Below are positions 8,584 through 16,560 of a stretch of DNA of 64,000 nt, piece after piece; within the stretch, counting starts at the first letter, position 1, and every line of letters begins with the position of its first letter. The DNA is from an uncultured bacterium. GTDB taxonomy: Bacteria; Bacteroidota; Ignavibacteria; Kapaibacteriales; UBA4661. The translations under genes and the position numbers were made by a program. The stretch spans positions 1-64,000 of the forward strand of contig CALCNX010000122.1 of the NCBI GenBank assembly GCA_937899715.1. The letters run 5' to 3'. Below the pieces are notes generated by a model. That model was not told the origin of the DNA. It did not search any database and was given only the letters and a program-made list of their open reading frames with translations.

Positions 8584-10470
8584 ATGAGCACCAACGGGGC
8601 GCAAACAGCGCCAAAACAAGCCGCCAACGGGAACGGTCACCACACAATCCCGACTACAACCGCATCTGACCCCAAAACAAATTCAAAAAAACAACAATCC
8701 GGCGCTGCGAACGACGACACAATGTCCAAAGGCATTGACGGTGGCTTGCTTCGACGACTACTGGAGTTCTTGCGACCACACAAAAACGCGGTTTTAGGTG
8801 TGCTTGCCCTTACAATTCTTGTCGCAGCGATTGGTCCTGTGCGTCCGAAACTGAGCCAATATGCGGTGGACACCTATATTGTCACCAAAGACCAAAATGG
8901 TTTATACGCAATCATCCTGCTTCTCATTGGGTTACTCATAGCGCAAGGCGCTTTGCAATATACTCTCACGAAGCTCATGCAGCGCATCGGACAGACAACC
9001 ATTCTGGATGTGCGAATGCGCCTTTTTCGGCGTTTGCAGGAGGTCTCCATGCGCTACTACGACACCACACCAATCGGGCGCTTGGTTACTCGCGTGACCA
9101 ACGACGTAGAAGTGCTGAACGAGGTGTTTTCATCAGGGTTGGTGATGATGGTGGCGAATATCTTCATGATTTTTTGGATTATCGTGATGATGTTCTATAC
9201 CAATTGGCAGCTTGCCCTTGCAACGATAGGTGTAGTACCGATTCTGGTCTATGGTACTAATATCTTTCGTAAAGCAGTCCGCCGTGAATTCCGCGATATT
9301 CGCGTCCAAGTCGCGCGGATGAATTCGTTTATGAACGAGTATATTTCGGGCATGAACATTATTCAGCTTTTCTCGCAAGAAGAGCGCGAGCGCAAGGAAT
9401 TTGACGCAATAAACTCTGCACACACCGCCGCGCATATTCGTCAGGTGTTTTATTACGCCGTCTTTTTCCCTTTTGTGGAGATGATGAGCACTGTCTCGCT
9501 TGCCATTGTGATCTGGTACGCGGCAGGACACATTCTGCAAGGCACAATGACCGTCGGCGAAGTTATTGCGTTCTCCATGTTCGGCGAGATGTTCTTCCGC
9601 CCCATTCGTGAACTTTCCGACAAATATAACACGCTTCAAAGCGCAATGGCTTCGTCAGAGCGCATTTTCCAACTTTTGGACGAACAATCCTTTGTACTCG
9701 ACAGCACCGATGCCGTGCCGATGCAGCCGCTTCAAGATTCTATCCAATTCCGCGATGTTACCTTCAGCTATGACGGCTCCAAGAATGTTCTTTGTGATGT
9801 ATCGTTTGCCGTCAAGAAGGGACAAACTCTCGCTATTGTCGGCGCGACGGGGGCTGGTAAATCATCTCTTATGAATTTGCTAACGCGGTTTTATGAATTT
9901 CAAGGCGGCGATATTCTCATTGATGGGCGCAGTATCCGCGACATTAAGCAAATCACACTCCGCAGCCGCATGGCTATTGTACTTCAAGACGTATTTCTCT
10001 TTTCGCGCTCGGTAGCAGAAAATATTTCGCTCGGCAATGAGCATATTTCACGCTCGAATATTCAAGCCGCAGCAGAAGCGGTTGGGGCAGCGGAATTTAT
10101 TGAGAAATTGCCCGAAGGCTACGACACACAAGTCATGGAGCGCGGTGCAACGCTGTCGGTCGGGCAAAAACAGCTTATTTCTTTTGCACGAGCATTAGCC
10201 GCCAATCCCGATATTTTGATTCTGGACGAAGCAACGTCCAGCGTTGATACTGCAACGGAGCAGCAAATTGAGCAGGCAATACAAACGCTGCTTAAAGGAC
10301 GCACCTCTATCGTGATTGCGCACCGCCTTTCGACCATTCAACGCGCCGATAATATCGTTGTTCTCCATAATGGCAAAGTCCATGAAAGCGGTACGCATCA
10401 AGAGCTTCTCGCAAAAAATGGCTTGTATGCGAAGTTGTACCGCTTGCAATATAAAGAGCAGTTGGTATAA
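8584..10470 (+). CDS. ABC exporter, MsbA/MdlB-type half transporter
   Basis: Half-size ABC exporter (628 aa from this start) with a six-helix transmembrane domain fused to an ATPase. It probably homodimerises in the inner membrane to flip a lipid or export a hydrophobic compound. Seen: Walker A GATGAGKSS (about residue 420), Q-loop LQDVFLFS, signature LSVGQKQL, Walker B DILILDEATSS and the switch His in IAHRLSTI. The first 55-60 residues are a Gln/Asn/Thr-rich soluble tail. The frame is open to another ATG at 8509 and neither start has a good ribosome site; 8584 (MSTNGAQTAP) is preferred because the earlier stretch looks non-coding. The substrate is not known. Confidence 0.9.
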   Translation: MSTNGAQTAPKQAANGNGHHTIPTTTASDPKTNSKKQQSGAANDDTMSKGIDGGLLRRLLEFLRPHKNAVLGVLALTILVAAIGPVRPKLSQYAVDTYIVTKDQNGLYAIILLLIGLLIAQGALQYTLTKLMQRIGQTTILDVRMRLFRRLQEVSMRYYDTTPIGRLVTRVTNDVEVLNEVFSSGLVMMVANIFMIFWIIVMMFYTNWQLALATIGVVPILVYGTNIFRKAVRREFRDIRVQVARMNSFMNEYISGMNIIQLFSQEERERKEFDAINSAHTAAHIRQVFYYAVFFPFVEMMSTVSLAIVIWYAAGHILQGTMTVGEVIAFSMFGEMFFRPIRELSDKYNTLQSAMASSERIFQLLDEQSFVLDSTDAVPMQPLQDSIQFRDVTFSYDGSKNVLCDVSFAVKKGQTLAIVGATGAGKSSLMNLLTRFYEFQGGDILIDGRSIRDIKQITLRSRMAIVLQDVFLFSRSVAENISLGNEHISRSNIQAAAEAVGAAEFIEKLPEGYDTQVMERGATLSVGQKQLISFARALAANPDILILDEATSSVDTATEQQIEQAIQTLLKGRTSIVIAHRLSTIQRADNIVVLHNGKVHESGTHQELLAKNGLYAKLYRLQYKEQLV

Positions 10471-10478
10471 ATTCAGAC

Positions 10479-10599
10479 GATAGTGTTAAGTTTTGGATGT
10501 TGACTGTTGAGTTTAAGAGACTGCAATGGCAGCAACAACGTGTCTTTCAGCACAATGCACTCAAAACTCAACACCCAACATTCAACATTCAACACTACC
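10479..10599. repeat. 36-bp imperfect inverted repeat upstream of engB
   Basis: Arms 10479-10514 and 10564-10599 are complementary at 29 of 36 positions, around a 49-bp spacer. The arms consist of GTTGA/TCAAC-type micro-repeats (TTCAACATTCAACACT on the right). The element fills almost the entire gap between the ABC transporter stop and the engB start. A related string GACTGTTGAGT occurs near 33451. It could form a long hairpin in RNA or a cruciform in DNA. Confidence 0.65.
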
Positions 10600-10610
10600 C
10601 CCAATTTGTT

Positions 10611-11204
10611 ATGCACATTCACGACGCACAATTTCTTATCGGCGCGACGAAGCCCGAACATTTTCCAAAGGAAACCACACTTCCGGAGGTCGCATTTATA
10701 GGACGTTCTAACGTTGGTAAATCGTCGTTAATAAACAGTATTGTCCGTCGTAAGAACCTCGCGCACGTCTCCGGCACGCCCGGCAAGACGCAACAAATCA
10801 ACTTCTTTGGCGTGAACCACCAATGGATGCTGGTGGACTGCCCCGGATTTGGCTATGCAAAGGTATCTCAGACCGACCGCAAGGCGTGGCGCGGTCTGAC
10901 GCACAATTACCTGAATGAGCGTGAGCAATTACGTCTCGTCTGTCAGTTGGTGGATATTCGTCACGACCCTTCCAATCTTGATTTGTCCATGATTGAAGAA
11001 TTAGAACTTGCCGCTCGTCGCTACGTTATTGTACTCACGAAAAAAGATAAAATCTCGCCTACGGCTGCCGAAGAACGAAAAGCTCAACTCGCCGAAGTAA
11101 CCCAATTATGCTTTGGCTGTATTGATATTCTCCCCTATTCTGCCATCACCAACGACACCCGCGAAAATCTTTGGGCAATACTGAAGCGTGAATGCGCTTT
11201 GTAG
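10611..11204 (+). CDS. engB: Ribosome biogenesis GTPase EngB (YihA/YsxC)
   Basis: Small essential-type GTPase (197 aa) of the TrmE-Era-EngA-EngB group that helps large-subunit ribosome maturation. Seen: the P-loop GRSNVGKSSLIN (about residues 30-41), the G2 threonine in TPGKTQ, G3 DCPGFGYA and G4 TKKDK. The length fits the family exactly if translation starts at 10611 (MHIHDAQFLIG). The frame is open back to 10497, but that part only translates the inverted repeat. The start of the transcript may be affected by the hairpin upstream. Confidence 0.95.
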   Translation: MHIHDAQFLIGATKPEHFPKETTLPEVAFIGRSNVGKSSLINSIVRRKNLAHVSGTPGKTQQINFFGVNHQWMLVDCPGFGYAKVSQTDRKAWRGLTHNYLNEREQLRLVCQLVDIRHDPSNLDLSMIEELELAARRYVIVLTKKDKISPTAAEERKAQLAEVTQLCFGCIDILPYSAITNDTRENLWAILKRECAL

Positions 11205-11270
11205 GTGCACTCCATCAGGAATTTTCTCTTGTGCTTGATATACAAAGACTTATTATCCAACAAAAAATCG

Positions 11271-11278
11271 TATTTTTG
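11271..11278 (+). promoter_or_regulatory. Possible Bacteroidota-type -7 box for mnmA
   Basis: TATTTTTG fits the TAnnTTTG -7 consensus known from Bacteroidota and lies 40 bp before the mnmA start codon. No matching TTG-type -33 element at the proper distance was seen, so this is only a weak suggestion. Confidence 0.25.
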
Positions 11279-11317
11279 TAGTCTTATCCGTTCGCATTTT
11301 TCAGTATTCTTTTCACC

Positions 11318-12421
11318 ATGAAACGCAATTCGAGGCGCGTCCTCGTCGGAATGTCCGGCGGCGTTGATTCTTCTGTCGCAGCAGCCTTGCTCGTTGAGCA
11401 AGGGTACGAAGTTATTGGCATTACCATCAAAACCTACAAATACGAAGATGTTGGCGGAAACGTCGGCAACGACTCCAGTTGCTGCTCGCTGGACGGCATT
11501 AACGATGCACGGCGCGTCTGCATGACGCTGGGCATACCACATTACACCGTAGATTTTACGGACGTTTTCAAGAAAAATGTCATTGATTATTTCATAGACA
11601 GCTATATGTCGGGCGATACGCCGAACCCCTGCGTGAAGTGCAATCGCCTCATTAAATGGCAAGAAATGCTCAAGAAAGCTGATTCTCTCGGCGCAGAATA
11701 TGTTTCGATGGGTCATTATGCTTATGTGCGGCGCTCAGACGAATCGGGGCGTTGGTATATCTCGCGTGGCGACGATATGCGTAAAGACCAATCCTACGCG
11801 CTCTGGGGCTTGTCGCAAGAATCACTTTCCCGGACACTCTTCCCGCTTTCAGGCTTTACGAAAGAAAAATCCCGCGCCGAAGCCGCACGATTTGGACTTT
11901 CGATTGCCTCCAAGCCTGAATCGTATGAGATTTGCTTCGTCGCCGATAACAACTACAAACGCTTCTTGCACGATACGGTCGAAAACTTTGACGAAAAAAT
12001 GCAAGGCGGAACACTTGTTCTGGACGGCAAAGTTATCGGCGAACATCAAGGTTTTGCGCACTACACGGTCGGTCAGCGCAAAGGCTTGGGCGTTTCGCAC
12101 CATGAGCCGCTCTATGTACTGAATGTTATTGCCGAGACCAATACTGTCGTCGTGGGGCGCGACGAAGACCTGCTCACAAGCGGCTTACGGGCAGATTCAC
12201 TCAATATGATGAAATATGAGCACCTGCAAGGCGGGCGCGACTGCACCGTTAAAATTCGCTACAAAGACAGTGGCGAAGACGCTTTTTGCGAAACAGACGA
12301 CAAAGGCAATCTTATAGTACGATTCCACGCACCACGCCGCGCCGTTACGCCCGGACAATCCGTCGTCCTCTACGATGGCAATGATGTCATCGGCGGCGGA
12401 ATTATTACAGGTGCATTGTAA
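11318..12421 (+). CDS. mnmA: tRNA-specific 2-thiouridylase MnmA
   Basis: Catalyses 2-thiolation of the wobble uridine in tRNA-Lys, -Glu and -Gln, using ATP and sulfur relayed from a cysteine desulfurase. The 367-aa length is standard. Seen: the PP-loop GMSGGVDSS near residue 10, the catalytic cysteine in NPCVKCN (about residue 105), the second catalytic cysteine in SYEICFV (about 206), and the conserved HYTVGQRKGLG segment of the central domain. The start is 114 bp past engB and likely has its own promoter. Confidence 0.95.
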   Translation: MKRNSRRVLVGMSGGVDSSVAAALLVEQGYEVIGITIKTYKYEDVGGNVGNDSSCCSLDGINDARRVCMTLGIPHYTVDFTDVFKKNVIDYFIDSYMSGDTPNPCVKCNRLIKWQEMLKKADSLGAEYVSMGHYAYVRRSDESGRWYISRGDDMRKDQSYALWGLSQESLSRTLFPLSGFTKEKSRAEAARFGLSIASKPESYEICFVADNNYKRFLHDTVENFDEKMQGGTLVLDGKVIGEHQGFAHYTVGQRKGLGVSHHEPLYVLNVIAETNTVVVGRDEDLLTSGLRADSLNMMKYEHLQGGRDCTVKIRYKDSGEDAFCETDDKGNLIVRFHAPRRAVTPGQSVVLYDGNDVIGGGIITGAL

Positions 12422-12491
12422 AGCAAAAGTTGCACAACAACATTCAAATTTTCCTTCTTGACATTTTGCTCGCGGACATTTTTTTATATTT

Positions 12492-14159
12492 ATGACGACA
12501 CTGTATTTGAAAAGCCTCATTGTTCTCGTGCTTCTGAATTTCAGCCTGCCTGCGGTCGCACAAGATTCTCCCGTGCTGCCACAGCGCACAAAAACACGTC
12601 TGCCGGAAGAATTCTCTGCACATCAGCCCACGATTCTGCCTGTGCTGACCAGTGACGGCAAGCGGATGTACTTCGACCGTAAGAACTATGCCGGCGATAT
12701 CGGCGGTACAAATGATTTTGACGACATCTGGTTCTCTGACTTGCTTCCCGGCGGTCTTTGGACGAAAGCGCAAAATGTAGGCGCTCCGCTGAACACCTTG
12801 GGTAGTGATGTGCTGTGCTCGCTCTCACCCGACGACCGAACAGCACTCGTGTATGGGATTTACGACAAAGAACTCCCCGTAAAAAATGAAGGCTTCTCGC
12901 TCAGTCGCTACAAAAATGGAGCATGGCAATTTCCTGAACCGATTACGATTCGCAATTTCTACAATCGCACCAAAAAATACTATGCGCGTCTTGCACCTGA
13001 CAACCGCACACTACTCCTTGCTTTGCAGCGCAGTGAATCGCTTGGGGGCTTAGACCTGTACGTTTCCTTCCGCGAAGACACCTCACTGGTCTTCTCGGAA
13101 CCACTCCATTTGGGCAAAACGCTGAATACCGCCAACTACGAGGGTTCACCGCACCTCGCGGCGGACGGCAAAACGCTCTATTTCTCCTCTGAAGGTTTGG
13201 GCGGAAGTGGCGTGGCAGACCTTTTCGTAACGCGGCGCTTGGATGATTCGTGGCAGCACTGGACTACACCCGTAAACCTTGGAAGCAGCATCAACTCTAG
13301 CGAAGAAGATAGCTCCATTGATATTACTCTCGACGGCAAATCTGCCTATTTTCTTTCGAGTGATAGCACGGGCAAAAAGGGACTCTATCAATCTCTGCTC
13401 CCCGATTCATTGCGGCACACAGGTGCAGTTCTACTGCACGGAAAAGCAATGCTCGACAAAAATTTGGAAAAAACTCTTGGAAAAACCGCATGGCAAGGGC
13501 TTTCCGGCGACGCAAGAGTCATACTTACTGCTTACGGTACGGTACGAGATAGCGCGGGCAACATCAAACCATCGCTCACTGCTCTTGCGGAAACCACACT
13601 TAGTATAGGACCAGCAACACAAGAATACGCTTTGGCTCTGCCCGCTGGCAGCCTGTACGTTCTGCAAGCAAGCGTTCAAGGTAATTCTGCTATTCCGGCA
13701 TGGACGCTACTTGTGGACACTCGCACAAAAGAGTCTTTGGAGCGCCGTGAACAGAATATTATTTTTGGCTCTAAAACGTTGCCCGGTCTTGTGTGCCCAC
13801 CTATTCGCTTTGCGCAAGAGCAAACACTCATTACGCCGGAGTATGCCTCAATGCTGGCGCTGCTTGCATTTGCACACTCTGCACTAAGAGCGGAAGCCAA
13901 GACCGTCAACGTAGAAATTATTGGTCACACCTGCGACCTCGGCACAAACGAAGAGAACGATGCTCTTGCCCAAGAACGTGCTGAAGCTGTTGCCACGTTT
14001 CTGGAAAGCAAAAGCATTCCTCACGAATCTATAAAAGTTCGTAGCGAGGGGGAGCGCAAACCGCTTTCACGCTCCGCTCTTGAAGAAGCACGTGCTATGA
14101 ATCGCCGTGTGGAGATACGGTTTATCGTACAGCCTGCGTCCAAACGAGCACAGCGCTAA
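12492..14159 (+). CDS. PD40 beta-propeller / OmpA-domain envelope protein
   Basis: Exported 555-aa protein. A signal peptide (about residues 1-24, ending AVAQD) is followed by a WD40-like PD40 propeller with repeats such as ADGKTLYFSSEGLGG and LDGKSAYFLSS, then a beta-rich linker (about 290-430). An OmpA-like peptidoglycan-binding domain occupies about 460-550 (VEIIGHTCDLGTNEEN, LAQERAEAVATFL, MNRRVEIRF). The usual sequence here is GHTD; this copy has GHTC. It probably sits in the outer membrane or periplasm and grips the cell wall. Similar proteins in Bacteroidota accompany T9SS or outer-membrane complexes, but no such partners are adjacent. Its stop codon lies inside a 15-bp tandem duplication. 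Confidence 0.85.
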   Translation: MTTLYLKSLIVLVLLNFSLPAVAQDSPVLPQRTKTRLPEEFSAHQPTILPVLTSDGKRMYFDRKNYAGDIGGTNDFDDIWFSDLLPGGLWTKAQNVGAPLNTLGSDVLCSLSPDDRTALVYGIYDKELPVKNEGFSLSRYKNGAWQFPEPITIRNFYNRTKKYYARLAPDNRTLLLALQRSESLGGLDLYVSFREDTSLVFSEPLHLGKTLNTANYEGSPHLAADGKTLYFSSEGLGGSGVADLFVTRRLDDSWQHWTTPVNLGSSINSSEEDSSIDITLDGKSAYFLSSDSTGKKGLYQSLLPDSLRHTGAVLLHGKAMLDKNLEKTLGKTAWQGLSGDARVILTAYGTVRDSAGNIKPSLTALAETTLSIGPATQEYALALPAGSLYVLQASVQGNSAIPAWTLLVDTRTKESLERREQNIIFGSKTLPGLVCPPIRFAQEQTLITPEYASMLALLAFAHSALRAEAKTVNVEIIGHTCDLGTNEENDALAQERAEAVATFLESKSIPHESIKVRSEGERKPLSRSALEEARAMNRRVEIRFIVQPASKRAQR

Positions 14160-14177
14160 ATAGCACAGCGCTAAATA
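14148..14177. repeat. Perfect 15-bp tandem duplication across a stop codon
   Basis: GCACAGCGCTAAATA occurs twice head-to-tail (14148-14162 and 14163-14177). The first copy contains the TAA that ends the PD40-OmpA gene, and the second repeats it. This looks like a recent slipped-strand duplication. Confidence 0.85.
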
Positions 14178-14181
14178 GGAG

Positions 14182-14868
14182 TTATAGAATTTTCGGACAC
14201 TCCGCCGCAATCACACATTCCCCGCATTTGGGCTTGCTCCGTGCCGAGCAAATAGCCCGTCCGTGCATAATCATCAGGTGTGTGAAATCGCGCCACTGTG
14301 TGCTGGGCATGAGTTCCATGAGGGCAAATTCTAATTTGACGGCATCATCACCCTCGCAAAGACCCAGACGATTCACGAGGCGCGTAACGTGCGTATCCAC
14401 CACAACACCCGGCGTATCGAAACAATGCGATAAGACAACGTTTGCCGTCTTGCGTCCCACACCTGCCAGTGAGGTCAATTCATCCAGTGTTTGTGGCACT
14501 TCCCCACCGAAATCCGAAAATAACCGCGCACAACAGGCTTGAATATTCTTTGCTTTGGCTTTGTAAAAACCCGTCGAAAAAACGTCCTGTTCTAATTCCT
14601 CTTGCGGAACAGCGATATAATCGTTAGGAGAACGATATTTTGCAAATAGCTTTTCCGTTACTTGATTTACACGCTCGTCTGTGCATTGCGCAGAGAGCAT
14701 CGTGGCGATGAGCAATTCAAAGGGCGACGCATAATTTAGTGCGATGAGAGGTTCGGGATAATTTTCGCGCAATTCAGTAATAATGCGCCCCAGCCGCTCT
14801 CTTTTTTTTGAGGCGGATTCTTTGCGAGCCTTTGTTGCTTGGGTCTGTGGGGGTGATTGTTGAGGCAT
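14182..14868 (-). CDS. nth: Endonuclease III
   Basis: Bifunctional DNA glycosylase/AP lyase (228 aa) that removes oxidised pyrimidines in base-excision repair. Seen: the helix-hairpin-helix with catalytic lysine LAGVGRKTANVVL, the catalytic aspartate in VVVDTHV, and the C-terminal iron-sulfur ligands in CSARSKPKCGECVIAAEC. The ligand spacing is C-X7-C-X2-C-X5-C, one residue longer in the first gap than the textbook C-X6-C. The first 20 residues are a Gln/Lys-rich tail. It is convergent with the PD40-OmpA gene and separated from the upstream glycosyltransferase by a terminator. Confidence 0.95.
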   Translation of the reverse strand: MPQQSPPQTQATKARKESASKKRERLGRIITELRENYPEPLIALNYASPFELLIATMLSAQCTDERVNQVTEKLFAKYRSPNDYIAVPQEELEQDVFSTGFYKAKAKNIQACCARLFSDFGGEVPQTLDELTSLAGVGRKTANVVLSHCFDTPGVVVDTHVTRLVNRLGLCEGDDAVKLEFALMELMPSTQWRDFTHLMIMHGRAICSARSKPKCGECVIAAECPKIL

Positions 14869-14898
14869 GATATTTTTAGGTAAAAATCAGTTCAAGCA

Positions 14899-14935
14899 AA
14901 AGCCGCTTGTTGAACATGAGCAACAAAGCGGCTTT
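14899..14935 (-). terminator. Intrinsic terminator after the MGDG-synthase-like gene
   Basis: A 10-bp perfect stem AAAGCCGCTT/AAGCGGCTTT is extended inward by GTTG/CAAC with one bulged A and an 8-base loop. On the minus strand it is followed by a short T run (GGCTTTTG). It lies between the glycosyltransferase stop (14959) and the nth start. Confidence 0.75.
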
Positions 14936-14958
14936 AAGAAAAATTGTGGAGTTCAGTT

Positions 14959-16326
14959 TCAAACAGGGCGGCGAGAGCGCGAAACAGGGCGGTTCATCAG
15001 CATAGAAAAATACTGCGACGCAACGCCTGACTTGCCAAATCCAGCTTTCCCAAAATTGCGGATGAGCGTTGAACCTAAGCTGTAACGTGGTGTAATTCGA
15101 TAACTATCGCCAAGATTGTTCGTCGCAAGATTTTCAATAAATGTTGCCATGCTCTTCGCACGACGCTGGGCGAACGTGCGCTCACGCTCGGCGGCAATAC
15201 GGTGTTCGTCATTGTATTTGTCCACGAGCACCGGAAACTGGCTGAAATTGGTCATAAGCGAAAGAAAATCGTCGCTTGTCGGCGAATAGAGTGCAAGATT
15301 ATGGTCAAGGATATATTTAAGATTGAAACGCTCCGGACCGGGATTGACGCGACGGACGACCGGCTGTCCTGCCTGTGCTTCTATCAGCTCGTAGAGCGTC
15401 GCCGGAGCTATGCCGGAGAGCATCACCGTATCGGATGCGCGATACACCACAGCAAGCTGCTCGGCATTCAGGAATGGCAGGGGAACGATACAAACAGCGC
15501 TGTTTTTTGCCGATAAATCTTCTTGAAGGCGCATATAATCGTGGTATGCCTCTTCATTATTGCCGCAGACGACAAGGATTTGCGCATTCTCCCATTGAAA
15601 ATCGTCGGACTCGCCGAGGTGCTTAATTTCCTTATAGATTTCCGAAACCCAAAACGAACCGCCTGCCGCTACAAATGTACGCTTACCCGGCATAATTGCA
15701 GATGCACCCGTAAACGGCAACGCTGCAACGTGGCTCACAGCCTCTTCTTTGGACATATTGCGCACGGCAGTAAACTCTGGGCGCGTGATGTATCCTGCTT
15801 GCTGCAAGGCGTTGCGCGGCACACCCAAGCGCCTGTGTAATTTTGCAAGAAAGCGCGGGCTTTGGGCAATGGCAGCATCGGGGCGAACACCTTTGTAGGC
15901 AGCAAAATGGACGGTGGATTCGTCAAAGTCGGGAATATAAGCGAGTATCTTTACCTGAGAACCAAGTTCTTCGCGGAGTTTCAGCATAGCAAACGTCTGC
16001 ACAAAATGGGTGCTGATAATTGCATCGTAGTTGCCAGAGAGCATCATGGGTCGGAATTCATCGGCGACTTCTTTGACAATCGGCGAAAGAAATACGGACG
16101 AAACATCCTGCACAACCTTTAGGTCGCCTGCCTTATAGAGCGCATCGTAGAAGCCTTCATTAAAGGTGTAGGAATTGCGATGCAGTGCATCGAGGCTTTC
16201 GACGGTACTTTCAAAGCAGTCCACTTCGAGTGTGGGGGTATGTTCTTTGAGAGTACGTGCAATAGAGACCATTGCAGTTTTGTGACCACCACCTGCCGCC
16301 ACTGATACCACAACAACTCGTGCCAT
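14959..16326 (-). CDS. MGDG-synthase-like glycosyltransferase (GT28 type)
   Basis: Two-domain GT-B glycosyltransferase (455 aa) resembling monogalactosyl-/glucosyl-diacylglycerol synthases. The N-terminal domain starts with SVAAGGGHKTA, the family's Gly-Gly-Gly-His loop for the lipid acceptor. The C-terminal domain has the nucleotide-sugar part with FVAAGGSFWVSE, VVCGNN and an E-A-Q-A-G-Q-P-V turn, where family members bind UDP-sugar. It probably makes a membrane glycolipid on the cytoplasmic face. The start at 16326 gives MARVVVVSVAAGGG; seven extra codons are possible. It is followed by a terminator. The sugar and exact acceptor are unknown. Confidence 0.75.
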   Translation of the reverse strand: MARVVVVSVAAGGGHKTAMVSIARTLKEHTPTLEVDCFESTVESLDALHRNSYTFNEGFYDALYKAGDLKVVQDVSSVFLSPIVKEVADEFRPMMLSGNYDAIISTHFVQTFAMLKLREELGSQVKILAYIPDFDESTVHFAAYKGVRPDAAIAQSPRFLAKLHRRLGVPRNALQQAGYITRPEFTAVRNMSKEEAVSHVAALPFTGASAIMPGKRTFVAAGGSFWVSEIYKEIKHLGESDDFQWENAQILVVCGNNEEAYHDYMRLQEDLSAKNSAVCIVPLPFLNAEQLAVVYRASDTVMLSGIAPATLYELIEAQAGQPVVRRVNPGPERFNLKYILDHNLALYSPTSDDFLSLMTNFSQFPVLVDKYNDEHRIAAERERTFAQRRAKSMATFIENLATNNLGDSYRITPRYSLGSTLIRNFGKAGFGKSGVASQYFSMLMNRPVSRSRRPV

Positions 16327-16484
16327 AGAAAATCCTTGATTGGTCAAGAAAATAATTCGCTCTTGGTCTTATACGCAAGAAAGCGTTACAAGATACAAAC
16401 GTTACAAAAAACTTTTGAACGACTATAATTAGACACTCAAATACGAAAATTATTGCGAAAATTCTGAATGCATACCGTTACAGA

Positions 16485-16525
16485 AATGCCCCGCTTACTC
16501 GCAAGAGGCGAATAATCGGGGCATT
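16485..16525 (-). terminator. Hairpin between the two glycosyltransferase genes
   Basis: A 9-bp perfect stem AATGCCCCG (16485-16493) / CGGGGCATT (16517-16525), with a TCGC/GCGA inner stem. It lies 36 bp after the stop of the GT2 gene on the minus strand. The U-run is short, so it is a probable rather than certain terminator. The rest of the 16327-16560 gap shows nothing else. Confidence 0.6.
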
Positions 16526-16560
16526 ACAACCATAAAAACAATCAGCGTCAAATTACTCAC

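Noticed and set aside
12458..12490. TTGACA and TATATT before the PD40-OmpA gene as a sigma70-type promoter
   Set aside because: The 21-bp spacing is too long and the -10-like box touches the start codon.
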